From Musa acuminata AAA Group (Eukaryota; Streptophyta; Magnoliopsida; Zingiberales; Musaceae): a stretch of DNA of 64,000 bases. Below, in pieces: positions 27,192-38,035 of the stretch. The notes under the pieces were generated by a model that was given only the letters and a program-made list of their open reading frames with translations, did no database searches and was not told where the DNA came from. Location: NCBI RefSeq assembly GCF_036884655.1, contig NC_088347.1, forward strand, positions 13,769,501 through 13,833,500, read 5' to 3'. Position numbers and translations under genes: made by a program. The number at the start of each line of letters is the position of its first letter. Position 1 is the stretch's first letter.

Positions 27192-28104
27192 TTACCTCAT
27201 CGTCAAAAGCCGTTAAGGCATAGTTTGTCACTTCGCCTTTGTTGATTTTCTCCTCATCTTCGGAGGAGCTTGATTCATCCTAAAGTGCTTCCTTCTTCTT
27301 GTGTTCATAGCAAGTAGTTGCGTTCTTTTTACTTTGGTTCTTTAACTTTTGTTTCATGAACTTTTTAAATTTCATGAGGAGTTCAAGTTCACCATCACTT
27401 GAGCTTATGCTCGAGTGGTCTTCAATTGTTCTAATTCCCAAATCCTTCATGTTCTTTGGAAGGTTGTTCTTGAGTTCTTCACGAGCATTGCACGTCAATT
27501 CATAGGTCATTAAAGACCATATTAGTTCTTTAATTGAAAAGGTATTCAAATTTTTTGATTCTTGAATTGCCGTTACTTTTGAATCTCAATTCTTATTAAG
27601 AGAACGTAAAATTTTGTTTACAAGTTCAAAATCCGAAAAACTTCTACCAAGTGCTTTTAAACCATTGACGACATCCGTAAAATGGGTGTACATGTCTCCA
27701 ATGGTTTTGCTTGGTTTCATATGAAATAGTTCAAAATCATGCATAAAAAAATTAACTTTAAAATCCTTAACATTACTTGTACCTTCGTATGTGGTTTCAA
27801 GAATATACCAAATATCAAAAGCTATTTCACACAAAGAAACCCGATTGAATTCATTTTTATCTAAGGCGCAAAATAAAGCATTCATAGCTCTAGCATTTAA
27901 AGAAAATATCTTCTTTTCAAAATCATTCTAATCATTCATTGGAAAAGAAGACCTTTAAAATATGTTTTCGACCATATTCCATAAATTTAAATCAATAGAA
28001 AGCAAGAAAACTCTCATTCGAGTTTTCCAATAAGTGTAGTCCGTCCCATTGAAAAAGGGAGGACGAATGAGAGAAAGTCTCTCTTGAAAGCCAAGAAAAG
28101 CCAT
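27192..28104 (-). pseudogene. Element D gag remnant
   Basis: The start ATG at 28102-28104 leads into the SIRE gag signature (FFNGTDYTYWKTRMRVF) and hits a stop after about 50 codons. Conserved gag continues at 27586-27885 and 27280-27549. The zinc knuckle is cut to CYEHKK and fused straight to the acidic Ser/Glu stretch. Homology ends near 27192, where the pol-removing deletion begins. Confidence 0.85.
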
Positions 28105-28140
28105 TTCTCTTGGGTGCTAAACCAAATGAGAAATCATGAG

Positions 28141-28152
28141 GCTCTGATACTA
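28141..28152 (-). other. Primer binding site of element D
   Basis: GCTCTGATACTA on the plus strand is the tRNA-iMet PBS with one change from GCTCTGATACCA. It lies two bases from the 5' LTR end. Confidence 0.8.
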
Positions 28153-28154
28153 AT

Positions 28155-29678
28155 TGTTAGGAATGGGTTCGACACGGGGTGAATTAGTGCAGCGGCAAAA
28201 TCACGTCTTAAAAAATGTTTCGTTTCGATAAAATCGGTTTCGTAAAGATAGCTTGAAAGCGTATGAAAAAGTATTAAAGGTAGTAAGCTATTAAAGAGGT
28301 TTACAATAAGGATAAATTGCTCAAAGTAAAATGCAAACCGATTTATAATGGTTCGATCGTCGTGACCTACATCTACTCCTCCAATTCCTCTTCTGTCAAG
28401 GCTACCGACATCCACTATCAATCTTTCTTTAATAGGTGAAGATCAACCTCCTTCTTACACCCCTCTTCTCCTTTTACTGGGTTTAAGAGACAACCCTTAC
28501 AAGCACTCATTCCTCTCTTATAGAATTCTACACTTAGAGTGGAGGAGGGAATTTCTAAAGAGGTTATAACAGCATGTCTTCACTTTTAAACTCTTTGTAC
28601 TTGTGTCTTTTAACTGGGGATGAGAGGGGTATTTATAGGCTTCAAGTTAATTCAAACTTGGAGCCTAAAAACATCTCATCTTGGGTTTCCCGGGCATGGG
28701 CAGTACCACCACCCAGTCTGGCGGTACCACCGCTTGACACTAGGCGGTACCACTGCCTGTAGCCTCTTGGAGGCTATGTCTAGGTGGTACCAGCACCCAG
28801 ACTGGCGGTACCACTACTTGACACAGTCTTGGAGACTGTGCCACGACGGTGTCACCTCTTGGGGCACTATTTAGTCCTCTCATTGGGCCCAACACAGTTT
28901 TTACATGGGCCCAACTGACCCCTAATTGGGTTGGCCCAAATCCAATCCCAATTACGTGCTAACTACGAAATCTAAGGCATACTTAAACTAAACAAGTCCC
29001 TAGGTCTTGGTTTCTTCCGACGAGCTTCCGACGATCTTTCGGCAAATTTCCGACAATCTCTCGGCAATATTCTAGCGAACTCTCAGCAAGCTCATGGACT
29101 TCACGATGATCTTTTTGGCAAGTTCCGACGAGCTTCTCTAGCAAGCTCCGGGACTTCTCGGCAGAACTTTCGACGAACGTCCGGACTTTCGATGAACTCT
29201 CGAACTCCCAACGAAATTGCGTCTTTGACTCTGGGACTTCATTTTGCCTCATGCCTTGCTATCGTAGTTAATCTTGCACATGTAAAAAATATACTTTGAT
29301 CTAGACAATTAATACTAAGCATTAATCATGTTGTCCAGTATGTCATTGGTCCCTCGACGCTTCGTCCGATTCTTCGGTCATCGTCCTCTCTTGCGGCCTA
29401 TTGCCCAATCGGCCAGTTGACTCCATAACTCTGATATCCTTGGCGCAATATCCGCTCTTCTTGCCCGATGCCCGAATCCATAGCCTGAAGCCTTCTATCG
29501 ATACGTCAACCGATCCTCTGGCTCGACATCCAATCTTCTGACATGTTCCACCGGCCCAACATGATTCTTGCTGCTTTAATTGTCTCATCTTGATTGAAGC
29601 ATCCTACGTCACTCAAAACGTAAATCAAATCATAAATACTTATCAATTGGTTTCATCATCAAAATTCGAGATTCAACA
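28155..29678 (-). repeat. 5' LTR of element D
   Basis: About 1524 bp, ending ATTCAACA on the plus strand, with CTATT immediately after it. About 100 bp shorter than its partner, mainly in the GGTACC repeat region. Confidence 0.88.
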
Positions 29679-29986
29679 CTATTGACATTGACAATCTTTG
29701 TAATGAAATGTGCTTTTCGGCTTTAAGCGATGATGCTTGACTTTAGCATAGGAGGTTAGGTCATGCTAGCATGAAATTAATCTTCGAAATTTCATCTAGA
29801 GAACTACTAAGAGGAATCCCTAGTATCAAGTTTGTCAAAGACAAAGTATGTGATGCATGTCAACTAGGAAAGCAAATAATAGGTAGTTACGAGTCAAAGA
29901 ATCAAATAAGCATATCTAGACCATTGCAATTGATCCATATGGATTTATTTGGACCAATTGATACAACAAGTCTAGGAGGTAGTAAA
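29679..29986 (+). pseudogene. Element E integrase N-terminal part
   Basis: Resumes the E frame after D: HRRLGHASMK zinc-binding His pair, then CDACQLGKQ Cys pair, then LIHMDLFGPIDTTSLGG at the start of the integrase core. The open part runs from 29771 and is cut by LTR piece F. Two in-frame stops precede it. Confidence 0.85.
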
Positions 29987-30286
29987 TGTTAGGATCGAGT
30001 TGGCATTAAGAGGGGGGGGGGGGAATTAGTGCAGCGGATAAAAATACCGATTTGAAAAACTTTTATTCGATGAAAACCAGAATCGTAAAGATGCTTGACT
30101 TGAAAACGTACGGAACCATAGTGAAAGTAAGAATTCAGTTTGCAATTAAAGGTAAATAGCAAGAAGTAAATGTAAACTAGATTTTTATAGTAATTTGGTC
30201 GTCGTGACCTACATCCACTCCGTTGATTCCTCTTCCGTCAATGCCACCAGCATCCACTAACGATCTTCTTTCAATAGGCGAAGATC
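29987..30286 (-). mobile_element. LTR fragment F (SIRE-type), U5 side only
   Basis: Begins TGTTAGGATCGAG with the G-tract plus GAATTAGTGCAGCGG signature, resembles LTRs D and H, and is cut at 30286 by element B. The expected continuation (AACCTCC after AGATC) is not found on the other side of B. Confidence 0.8.
30282..30286. other. Left target-site duplication of element B (AGATC)
   Basis: AGATC here and AGATC at 60521-60525 flank element B exactly. Confidence 0.85.
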
Positions 30287-31887
30287 TGATGGGAAATCTT
30301 GGGGACGACATCACATGCGCAGCGGAAGAATAAGAAAAATAAAATCCCCTATTCCCAAAGAGATGTTCGTCGTCGTGCAAAGATTGGTGCACAAAATCCG
30401 CGAAACTTAAAAACTACGTATAGGGTAGATTGTGTTACCTAGGGAGATCGTATATTCCTGTTTCCTTACAGATCCTTAAGAGAGGGTGAAGGAGGTCAAG
30501 CGTCCTCTTCTCTAGCAGTAATCCACACAACAGGGCTGCGATGACGCTCCTCAAAACTCCAAGCCGACTCTGAGGTGGAGAGGGGAAAGAGAATAGGAGA
30601 GGCAAGCAAAGGCTCTAGCCTATGAGGCTCTAAATCCCTCCTATTTATAGAGGTCCCTGTCAAACCATAATGGATCCTCCCCTAGTGGGTATTGGATTTG
30701 CATCCAATAACCCAAGCCTTTTAGATTAGTGTATCTCTATCCAATAATCTCTCATGGGCTCTTATTGGATCTCGTCCATGGGATCCAATAATTCAGAGGG
30801 TTATTGGATATCCAATAAGACAAGGGCTCCGTCGGATATCTCATATCCGAACCTCTACTCATCGCAATGCCTACCATATGTGTGTGATCCTCTAGGCCCA
30901 ATATCGAGCTGGCCGTGAGTCATACCTGTCAGAACTCCTTCTAACTCAGTGAATTATTATCTCTATAATAATTCACTTGACTCATCGACTACGGACATAC
31001 GAGGCCACTACGCCGTAGTCCCCAGACGATACAAGGGAATCTAATCCATTGGACCTGTCTATCATCAATTACCGTGTACCTATAGTCCCTCATCCATCTA
31101 ATATCCTAGAGACCGTATATTGAGCATGGTGTTGTTAAACCATACGGTTTCTACTCGAGTCTCGGTCTAATCGGATTCTCCCGGAGAACTCTTTCTCTCT
31201 CAACCCGAATGACCCTGGCCAGGGATTTGTCTGAGCAAGAACATATGGGATATTCCTCTCATGATGCCGAGAGTGGATGATCCTCTATCGACACTCAATA
31301 GCCCTCGTAAGGTCGACTACCACTCTCAATGACTAGTTGTATTAGATCTGGGATAGCCAAACCTATAAGTCTGGTATCAAAGAGTGGAGCACTCATACAG
31401 GACATCCTTGGCATCTCAAGTTTAAAGACTCGATACACCACTAGGACTACGTAATCACTGTCTGACAATAAGGCATCATCAACCATCCAACATTCCATAA
31501 GCGGATCAATCAGTGAACTCATTCTCCAATGAGCACCTGTACTGTATCCCTAGTGTCCCTACACGAGTAGCTATGAGACCAACTGCATCCATCATATAGA
31601 CGGGTATACAACACACTAGTATGTCCGGTTATCACGATGTCCCTCTCGAGTAACCTTTGAACGGGATTATTTAAGATATGTGTTTAAAGGTGAATCGATC
31701 TCATTATCGTGATCTCATCACGATCCGATTCCCATTGCACAAATCTAAGTACATCACAATATATATATGCATATATGCAATAGTTATAAAATGATATATG
31801 CCAAAATATAATAAGCAAAAGGATTCTGTATCAAGTCACACCTGCCATCACTCACGTGATTGGCTTGCTGGGTACCTATGACTAGCA
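30287..31887 (-). repeat. 3' LTR of element B
   Basis: Plus strand runs TGATGGGAAATC to GACTAGCA, closely matching 58918-60520. The minus-strand TATA box (CTATAAATAG) is near 30648-30657. The TGTTGG start of the 5' copy reads TGATGG here, a terminal change. Confidence 0.93.
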
Positions 31888-31898
31888 ATCTCCCACTT
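31888..31898 (-). other. Polypurine tract of element B
   Basis: AAGTGGGAGAT on the element strand directly abuts the 3' LTR. It is the plus-strand primer site. Confidence 0.85.
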
Positions 31899-31943
31899 GA
31901 CCTAAAGCCAATCACCTATGTGTCTGATCCCCATCAGACCCCT

Positions 31944-31948
31944 GTGAC
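31944..31948. other. Left target-site duplication of element A (GTGAC)
   Basis: GTGAC here and at 41224-41228. Joining across one copy restores the RNase H reading frame of element B. Confidence 0.95.
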
Positions 31949-33701
31949 TATTAGGATCAAGAGCACTAAGAGGGGGGGTGAATTAGTGCAGCAAAAAACC
32001 TTCTACGAAAAATAAAATCTACGTTCGTTCGTTAAAAGTGATTTTGGTAAGAAAGTCGATTCGTAAATCACTTTAACTTTTGTTTAAGCGAGATGCAGCA
32101 GAGATATAAATGCAGTTTGCAGTTATGATTCTAATCAGATAGTAGGCGCAAACTGAAGTATGATATTCGTACGAAAAAATTGCTTTACGTCTAAATGCTG
32201 ATTCGTAAATCACTTGATTAAGCGAGATGTAGTTTAAGCAAGGATATAAAGGCAGTTTGCAGTTGTGATAGAAATCAAAACGTAAATGCAAATAGAAATA
32301 TGATGATCATACGATGAAACTATTTTATGCCTAAACGTCGATTCAGAAAGTGCAAAGCTTGAAACCCGATCGAATATGTGCAGAAAGCAGTAAGCTTTAG
32401 AGGATGTTTGCAGTAAAGATAATATGCTCAAAGTAAATACAAACCGAGATTTAGAGTGGTTCGGTCAATCTTGACCTACTTCACTTTTGGCTTCCTCCAC
32501 CGACGAGGTCACCGACGTCAACTAGAGGCCTTCCTTCAATAGGGGAAAGCCAACCACCCTTTTACAGTTTCACTCCTTTTGATGGGCTTAGGAGACAACC
32601 CTTACAGAATTTTCTCTCCTCTCTTTAAAGCTCAGAACTTGGAAGAAAAGAGGGAGAAGAACTTTTGGCCTTTACAACAATTTTGAACTCTAAAAATCAC
32701 AGAACAAGATCAGGATTTCGATGTATATTCTGTGCCCTTTCAGTGCTAAATGGGTGGGGTATTTATAGGCCTCAACCCAGTTTGAATTTGGAGCTCAAAA
32801 CTGTCAATTCCCGGAATTCCGGGATCTGGTGGTTGCACCTCCTGACTGGAGCGGTTGCACCACTTGGCAGAGCTCGAAGACTGAGCCTCTGGGCAGTGCC
32901 ACCTCCTGTCAGGGGCAGTTGCACCTCCTGCCAGAGCTCGAAGACTGAGCTCAGGCGGTGCCACCTCCTGACTAAGGCGGTTGCACTGCTCAGCCAGAGC
33001 TCAAAGACCGAGCCCAGGCGGTGCCACCTTTGTCAGGGGAGGTTGCACTGCCCAGTCTCGCTCGGAGACTAAGCCCAGGCGGTGCCACCTCCTGGCTGGG
33101 GTGGTTGCACCGCCCAGTCTCGCTCGGAGACTTAGCCTAGGCGGTGCCACCTCCTGGCTTGGGCGGTTCAACCGCCTGATAGAAATCAGGGTCCGAATAA
33201 GTTGATCCATTCGGCCCAATTTGGGTTTTTCAGGGGCCCAATTGCCCCAAGATTAAGTTAATGGGATCACCTCCCATTTCTAACTTAATCATTGTGCTAA
33301 CTACGATTTTTCCTAAGATATTTACTGCAACTTGCTCCAGTGCGTCAATCGCTTCTTCCGGCGAGCTTCCGGCGAACTTCCGTCGATCATCCGATGAACC
33401 CTCGGTGATGCTCCTACGGACTTCCGGAAAACTCCTGGACTTGCGATGATCCATTTGGCGAGTTCCGATGAGCTTCTTTGGTAGGCTCATGGACTTCTCG
33501 GATTTGTTCCCGTAGAACCTCCGACGACTGTCCGAACTTCCGTCGAACTCTCGAACTCCCAACGTGATCATTGTCTTGACTCCGGCGCAACTCCTACTGC
33601 ATATCTTACTTTCATCGTAGTTAATCCTGCACACTTATCTCAACATATAGATTAGATAAAAAATGACAATTGACTTCATCATCAAAATCCGAGATTCAAC
33701 A
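31949..33701 (-). repeat. 3' LTR of element A
   Basis: Plus strand starts TATTAGGATC (TG changed to TA) and ends GAGATTCAACA. The U5 side holds two diverged copies of a 150-170 bp segment (about 32080-32430). U3 holds GC-rich GGCGGTGCCACCTCCTG repeats (about 32820-33180). TATA box at 32761-32767, minus strand. Confidence 0.93.
32080..32440 (-). repeat. Diverged tandem duplication inside LTR A
   Basis: The motif chain GATTCGTAAATCAC, then GCAGTTTGCAGTT(A/G)TGAT, then an ATATGAT(A/G)(T/A)(T/C)(G/C)(A/G)TACGA run, occurs at about 32060-32200 and again at about 32205-32345. The same duplication is in the other LTR of A (39580-39960). Confidence 0.7.
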
Positions 33702-33716
33702 ATCTCTCCCTCTTTG
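33702..33716 (-). other. Polypurine tract of element A
   Basis: AAAGAGGGAGAGAT on the element strand abuts the 3' LTR. Confidence 0.85.
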
Positions 33717-34786
33717 ATAATGACAATCAATTGATAATGGAGTTAACCTTAACTCCCCCTGTCTATATGCCATACTTGAGATAAGTCATTCTTGAATTCA
33801 AAACCTTTGAATTCAAGAGACATATTGATAAGTTAAAATCATTTAAACTTATCAATACTCCCATCATGATGTTTCTCTCTAAAGATGATGTCAAGGCTTG
33901 ACATTCATTTTCAAATTTTACATAACAGGTTTGAATAATGGTAATAGTAGCAATTCATCATATTGTAAGATATCAATATGTAAAACTGCGAAGTAAGATT
34001 TTGATATCATTACATGATACAAACAAGACAGAATGCAAATTATAACAATCATAGCATCAATTCATATATCTCTTGGTGATGCAAGCATGACATTAATACT
34101 CATATATTTCTCGGTGATGCAAGCATGACATTAATACTCATATATTTCTCCCCCTTTGTCATCAACAAAAAGCATGGTAATTGTGATAGCAGGAGAACAA
34201 TAAGCGAATTTTGAGCATAAGCGTGATAGTTGTTCATGCCTTCACATGTTATTTTCTAAGCATATAAAGGAAAGCATGATATATAGATTGCTTTGAATAC
34301 TTCTTCCTTTTTATTTGTTATAATCTTTTTGCATGAAGGAGGAAGGCTATTTGTCATACCAGCTATTTGTGAGTTTACTTTGAGTGAAGTTAAAACCGAT
34401 GAGAGATCAACTCATGAAGTTAAAGTCGATGAGAGATTGAATCATGCTTCATTTTTACAGGTATCAAGATATGTATGTGAAACAAATCTTTGCAAGTAAA
34501 AATACTATCATCCATATTTCAAGATGGAATTCATAAGCAGGAATCATTTCATCAAATCAATTTTAGAAAAATATTTTTCATATAATATGTGTATGAGAAA
34601 ATCTGATTTTTAGGATACCAATTGTTAAGCGAATCCGAAAATGAAATTAATACTTTCATTCATTCAGACAAGACTATGCTATTGATTTCAAATACAATCA
34701 TGAAGACAAAACAAGCACATAATTCCCAACATGTTAATCAAGTGATTTGATCATTCAATAAAGTCCGAAAGATAATTTTAACTAGT
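33717..34786 (-). other. 3' non-coding region of element A
   Basis: AT-rich with no supported frame. It contains a 38-bp tandem duplication (from 34079, repeated from 34117) and the internal purine motif (complement of TCTCCCCCTTTGTCATCAA near 34148-34166). The additional ORF found at this place in element C is absent. Confidence 0.7.
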
Positions 34787-36295
34787 TTATGTATTCGGAC
34801 ACATCATCATTCCTAATTCTCTTCTTATGAAATCAAATTGTTCTTCATTTAGAGGTTTTGTAAAAATATCAGCTAGTTGATGTTTAGTATCAATGAACTC
34901 TATGATTACATTATAATTAGTAACATGATCTCGTATAAAGTGATGTCTAATATCAATATGTTTTGTTCTTGAGTGTTGTATAGGATTCTTCGTTAAGCAT
35001 ATTGCACTTGTGTTATCACATTTAATGGGAATATTTTTAAGATGATTTTTATAATCTTCTAAGGTGTTTTTCATCCATACAACTTGTGCACAGCATGCAC
35101 TTGCTGTAATATATTCAGCTTCGGTTGTTGATAGTGCAATCGAGTTTTGTTTCTTAGATGACCAGGAAACAAGGGCATGTCCTAAAAATTGACATGTTCC
35201 TGATGTGCTTTTTCTATCTAGTTTACAGTCAGCAAAGTCCGCATCAGTATAAGCAATTAACTCAAGATTCTTTGATTTTGGGTACCATAATCCTAGATTT
35301 GTGGTACCATTAAGATATCTAAGTATTATTTTAACTACTTTGAGATGAGATATCTTAGGGTTTGATTGAAATCTAGCACAAAGTCCTACACTGAACATGA
35401 TATCTGGTCTAGTTGTAGTGAGGTAAAGTAAACTTCCTATCATGCCCCTATAAGTTTTTTGATCGAAGCTTTCTCCATTTTCATCGATTTCTAACTTAGT
35501 GGAGGTGCTCATAGGAGTGTTAATAGCTTTTGAGTTATTCATATTAAACTTTTTTATCAAATTCATAGCATATTTAGTTTGACTAATAAAGATGTCATTG
35601 CTTAGTTGTTTGATTTGTAAGCCTAAGAAGAATGTTAATTCTCCCATTAAACTCATTTCGAATTCAAGACTCATAGTTTTAGCAAAAGATTCACAAAGAG
35701 ATTCATTCGTAGAACCAAAGATAATATCATCAACATAAATATGAATAATGAGAAAATCATTTTCAAAATTCTTGATGAACAATGTAGTATCAACCTTGCC
35801 TTTTGTGAAATTATTTTCGATAAGAAAAGAACTAAGTCTCTTATACCAAGCCCTCGGAGCTTGTTTTAAACCATAGAGAGCTTTAGTTAATCTAAACACA
35901 TGATTAGGGAGGCTATTATTTTCAAATCCAGGAGGTTGTTCAACATAGACTTCTTCGGAAATAAAGCCATTAAGAAAAGCGCTTTTAACATCCATTTGAA
36001 ATAACTTAAAATTATTACTACTAACGTAGGCAAGGAGCATCCTTATGGCTTCTAATCGAGCCATAGGAGCGAAGGTTTCTTCGTAATCGATACCTTCTTC
36101 TTGGTTGAAACTTTTGGCCACTAATCTAGCCTTGTTTCTAACCACGATACCATATTCATCTTGCTTGTTTCTAAAAACCCATTTAGTACCAATAACTAAA
36201 TGGTTATTTGGCCTAGGAACAAGCTTCCACACCTCATTTCTCTCAAATTGATTTAATTCATCTTGCATTGCGATAATCCATGAATCATCTTTCAT
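34787..36295 (-). CDS. Element A reverse transcriptase-RNase H
   Basis: This is the copia RT followed by RNase H, which copies element RNA into DNA. The 502-codon open frame has, in order: [19 protein letters not shown] start of [30 protein letters not shown], the catalytic [10 protein letters not shown] box, the [12 protein letters not shown] motif, then RNase H ([29 protein letters not shown]) and the ADIFTKPL end. It is part of a polyprotein, so the methionine at the right end is internal, not a true start. Upstream, a stop near 36322 separates it from integrase. It is the best-preserved pol frame in the window. Confidence 0.93.
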   Translation of the reverse strand: MKDDSWIIAMQDELNQFERNEVWKLVPRPNNHLVIGTKWVFRNKQDEYGIVVRNKARLVAKSFNQEEGIDYEETFAPMARLEAIRMLLAYVSSNNFKLFQMDVKSAFLNGFISEEVYVEQPPGFENNSLPNHVFRLTKALYGLKQAPRAWYKRLSSFLIENNFTKGKVDTTLFIKNFENDFLIIHIYVDDIIFGSTNESLCESFAKTMSLEFEMSLMGELTFFLGLQIKQLSNDIFISQTKYAMNLIKKFNMNNSKAINTPMSTSTKLEIDENGESFDQKTYRGMIGSLLYLTTTRPDIMFSVGLCARFQSNPKISHLKVVKIILRYLNGTTNLGLWYPKSKNLELIAYTDADFADCKLDRKSTSGTCQFLGHALVSWSSKKQNSIALSTTEAEYITASACCAQVVWMKNTLEDYKNHLKNIPIKCDNTSAICLTKNPIQHSRTKHIDIRHHFIRDHVTNYNVIIEFIDTKHQLADIFTKPLNEEQFDFIRRELGMMMCPNT

Positions 36296-36322
36296 GGCTT
36301 CGTCAACACATTTAGGTTCAAT

Positions 36323-37640
36323 TTAGGAGAGAAATGCGGCGTTGGAACAAAAATTTTTAAGAGAAGAACGTATTTGAACCCCCTTTGATGTGTCTCCTAA
36401 GATTAGCTCCTTAGGATGAGCATCTACATATTTCCAATCCTTGGGTAAGGATATTTCAGAAGTGGATGCATCCAAGTTGCTAGTTGGAGACGGGGTTTCA
36501 TTTAAATTCAAGGAATCAAAATTAACATCATCATCAAAATCGTTTTTCCTGATTTCGAAAATCTCATTGAAAACAACATGAATGGATTCTTCAATAATTA
36601 AAGTTCTTTTATTGAAGATATGAAAGGCTTTAGAAACCGAAGAATAACCAAGAAAGATTCCTTCATCGGATTTAGCATCAAAATTTCCTAAGTTATCCTT
36701 TTCATTCAAGATAAAACACTTACACCCAAAGACTTTAAAATATGAAACATTGGGTTTTTTGTTGTTCCATAACTCATAGGGATTTTTGGTGAGTAAGGGT
36801 CTTACTAGAACTCTATTCAAAATATAGCATGCAGTATTTAGGGCTTCAGCCCAAAAATATTTGGGTAGGCTATGTTCATTCAACATAGTTCTTGCCATTT
36901 CTTGTAAATTTTAATTTTTTCTTTCTAGTACTCCATTTTGTTGAGGATTTCTAGGAGTTGAGAAATTATGGTTGTATCCATTGAGTTCATAAAATTCTTG
37001 GAAATCATGGTTTTGAAATTCACCACCGTGATCACTTCTAATTGACGAAATCATAAAACCCTTCTCATTCTAAACAAGTTTACAAAACTTGGTAAAATAT
37101 CTAAAGCATTCATTTTTCTATTTTAAGAAGTAAGTCCATGTGTATCTTCTATAGTCATCCACAATGACGAAGGCGTATTTGCTACCTCCTAGGCTTGATG
37201 TAGAGATTGGTCTGAACAAGTCCATATGGTTCAATTGTAAGGGCCTAGAGGTGCTTATTTGATTCTTAGATTTGAAACTGCCCTTAATTTATTTACCTAA
37301 TTGGCAAGCATCACATACATTCTCTTTGATGAACTTGATATGAGGAATACCTCTTACAAGTTATGTAGATGATATTTGAGTGATTAGTTTCATGCTAGCA
37401 TGACCTAATCTTCTATGCCATAGCCAAGCATCCTCATTCAAAACCGAAAAACACATTTCATTACACAAATCATTGATGTCAATAGTGTATACGTTATTTT
37501 GTTTTAATGCAATCATAGACGTGTTTTTGTGTGGTTTTTCAATGATGCAAGCATTAGATTCGAATCTGACAATATATCGTTTATCACATAATTGACTAAT
37601 GCTCAAGAGGTTATGTTTTAAACCACCAACTAACAAAACA
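36323..37640 (-). pseudogene. Element A GAG-pre-integrase and integrase, broken
   Basis: The frame at 37361-37636 carries LLSISQLCDK and the HRRLGHASMK zinc-binding start. The core (about 36905-37360) keeps SSIRSDHGGEF and STPRNPQQNGV but has several stops. The open frame 36323-36898 holds the end of the core and the C-terminal part (ELWNNKKPNVSYFKVFGCKC). It would insert the cDNA into the genome, but the stops disable it. Confidence 0.85.
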
Positions 37641-38035
37641 TCTTCAATAAAGAAGTTGGATTTGTTACCTATGGTTCATTTGCCAATGATTTTACCCTTG
37701 TTGTTGTCTCGGAAGGTGACATAGCCTTCGTCTATGCTAGTGAGCTTAGAGAATTGAGATGGATCTCCGGTCATATGCCTTGAGCATCCAATATCAATGT
37801 ACCATCTCTTGCTCCTAGCTTGCAATGGTATAGGTTTCTACAAGAAAGGATGATCTTTAGGTACCCATTTGCTTTTGGGTGCCTCAAAAATAGATCTACA
37901 TTGTTTATCATGTTGCATAGAATTTATCATGGTTCTTTTAGGAACCCAAATTAATTTGTTCGGACTAATTTTCTTGAATGGACAATAATACGTTTTGTGT
38001 CCAAGTTTGCAACAAAAGTTACATTTGTCTTGGTG
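37641..38035 (-). pseudogene. Element A protease region, broken
   Basis: Remnants match the same part of element C: a second CCHC-like stretch (38000), a KRSKWVPK-like linker, the active-site region around 37760-37800 (SGCSRHMTG-type) and SLTSIDEGYVTF. Stops occur in every frame. Confidence 0.65.

Larger units (their letters stand above)
23634..29678 (-). mobile_element. Element D: SIRE-type copia element without pol, inserted in E
   Basis: LTRs are at 23634-25253 (3') and 28155-29678 (5'). The flanks are an exact 5-bp target duplication CTATT (23629-23633 and 29679-29683). Element E resumes in register after it. The internal part is only about 2.9 kb: a degenerate gag next to the PBS and about 1.95 kb of AT-rich non-coding DNA. 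Protease, integrase, RT and RNase H are all missing, so it could only have moved with help from a full element, or it lost pol after insertion. Confidence 0.92.
20370..29986 (+). mobile_element. Element E: SIRE/Maximus-type Ty1-copia retrotransposon, 5' part, interrupted by D
   Basis: Order on the plus strand: LTR 20370-21670, primer binding site 21673-21684, gag from 21721, protease and pre-integrase part to 23633, insertion of D, then the integrase N-terminal part 29679-29986, where LTR piece F cuts in. The rest of E (integrase core, RT, 3' LTR) is not in the window. It is the only plus-strand SIRE-type element here and its frames have many stops, so it is probably one of the oldest layers. 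Confidence 0.85.

Noticed and set aside
32665..33219. Frames of 72-135 codons on both strands in LTR A
   Set aside because: They arise from GC-rich tandem repeats in U3 and repeat the same short peptide theme, typical of minisatellite artefacts.
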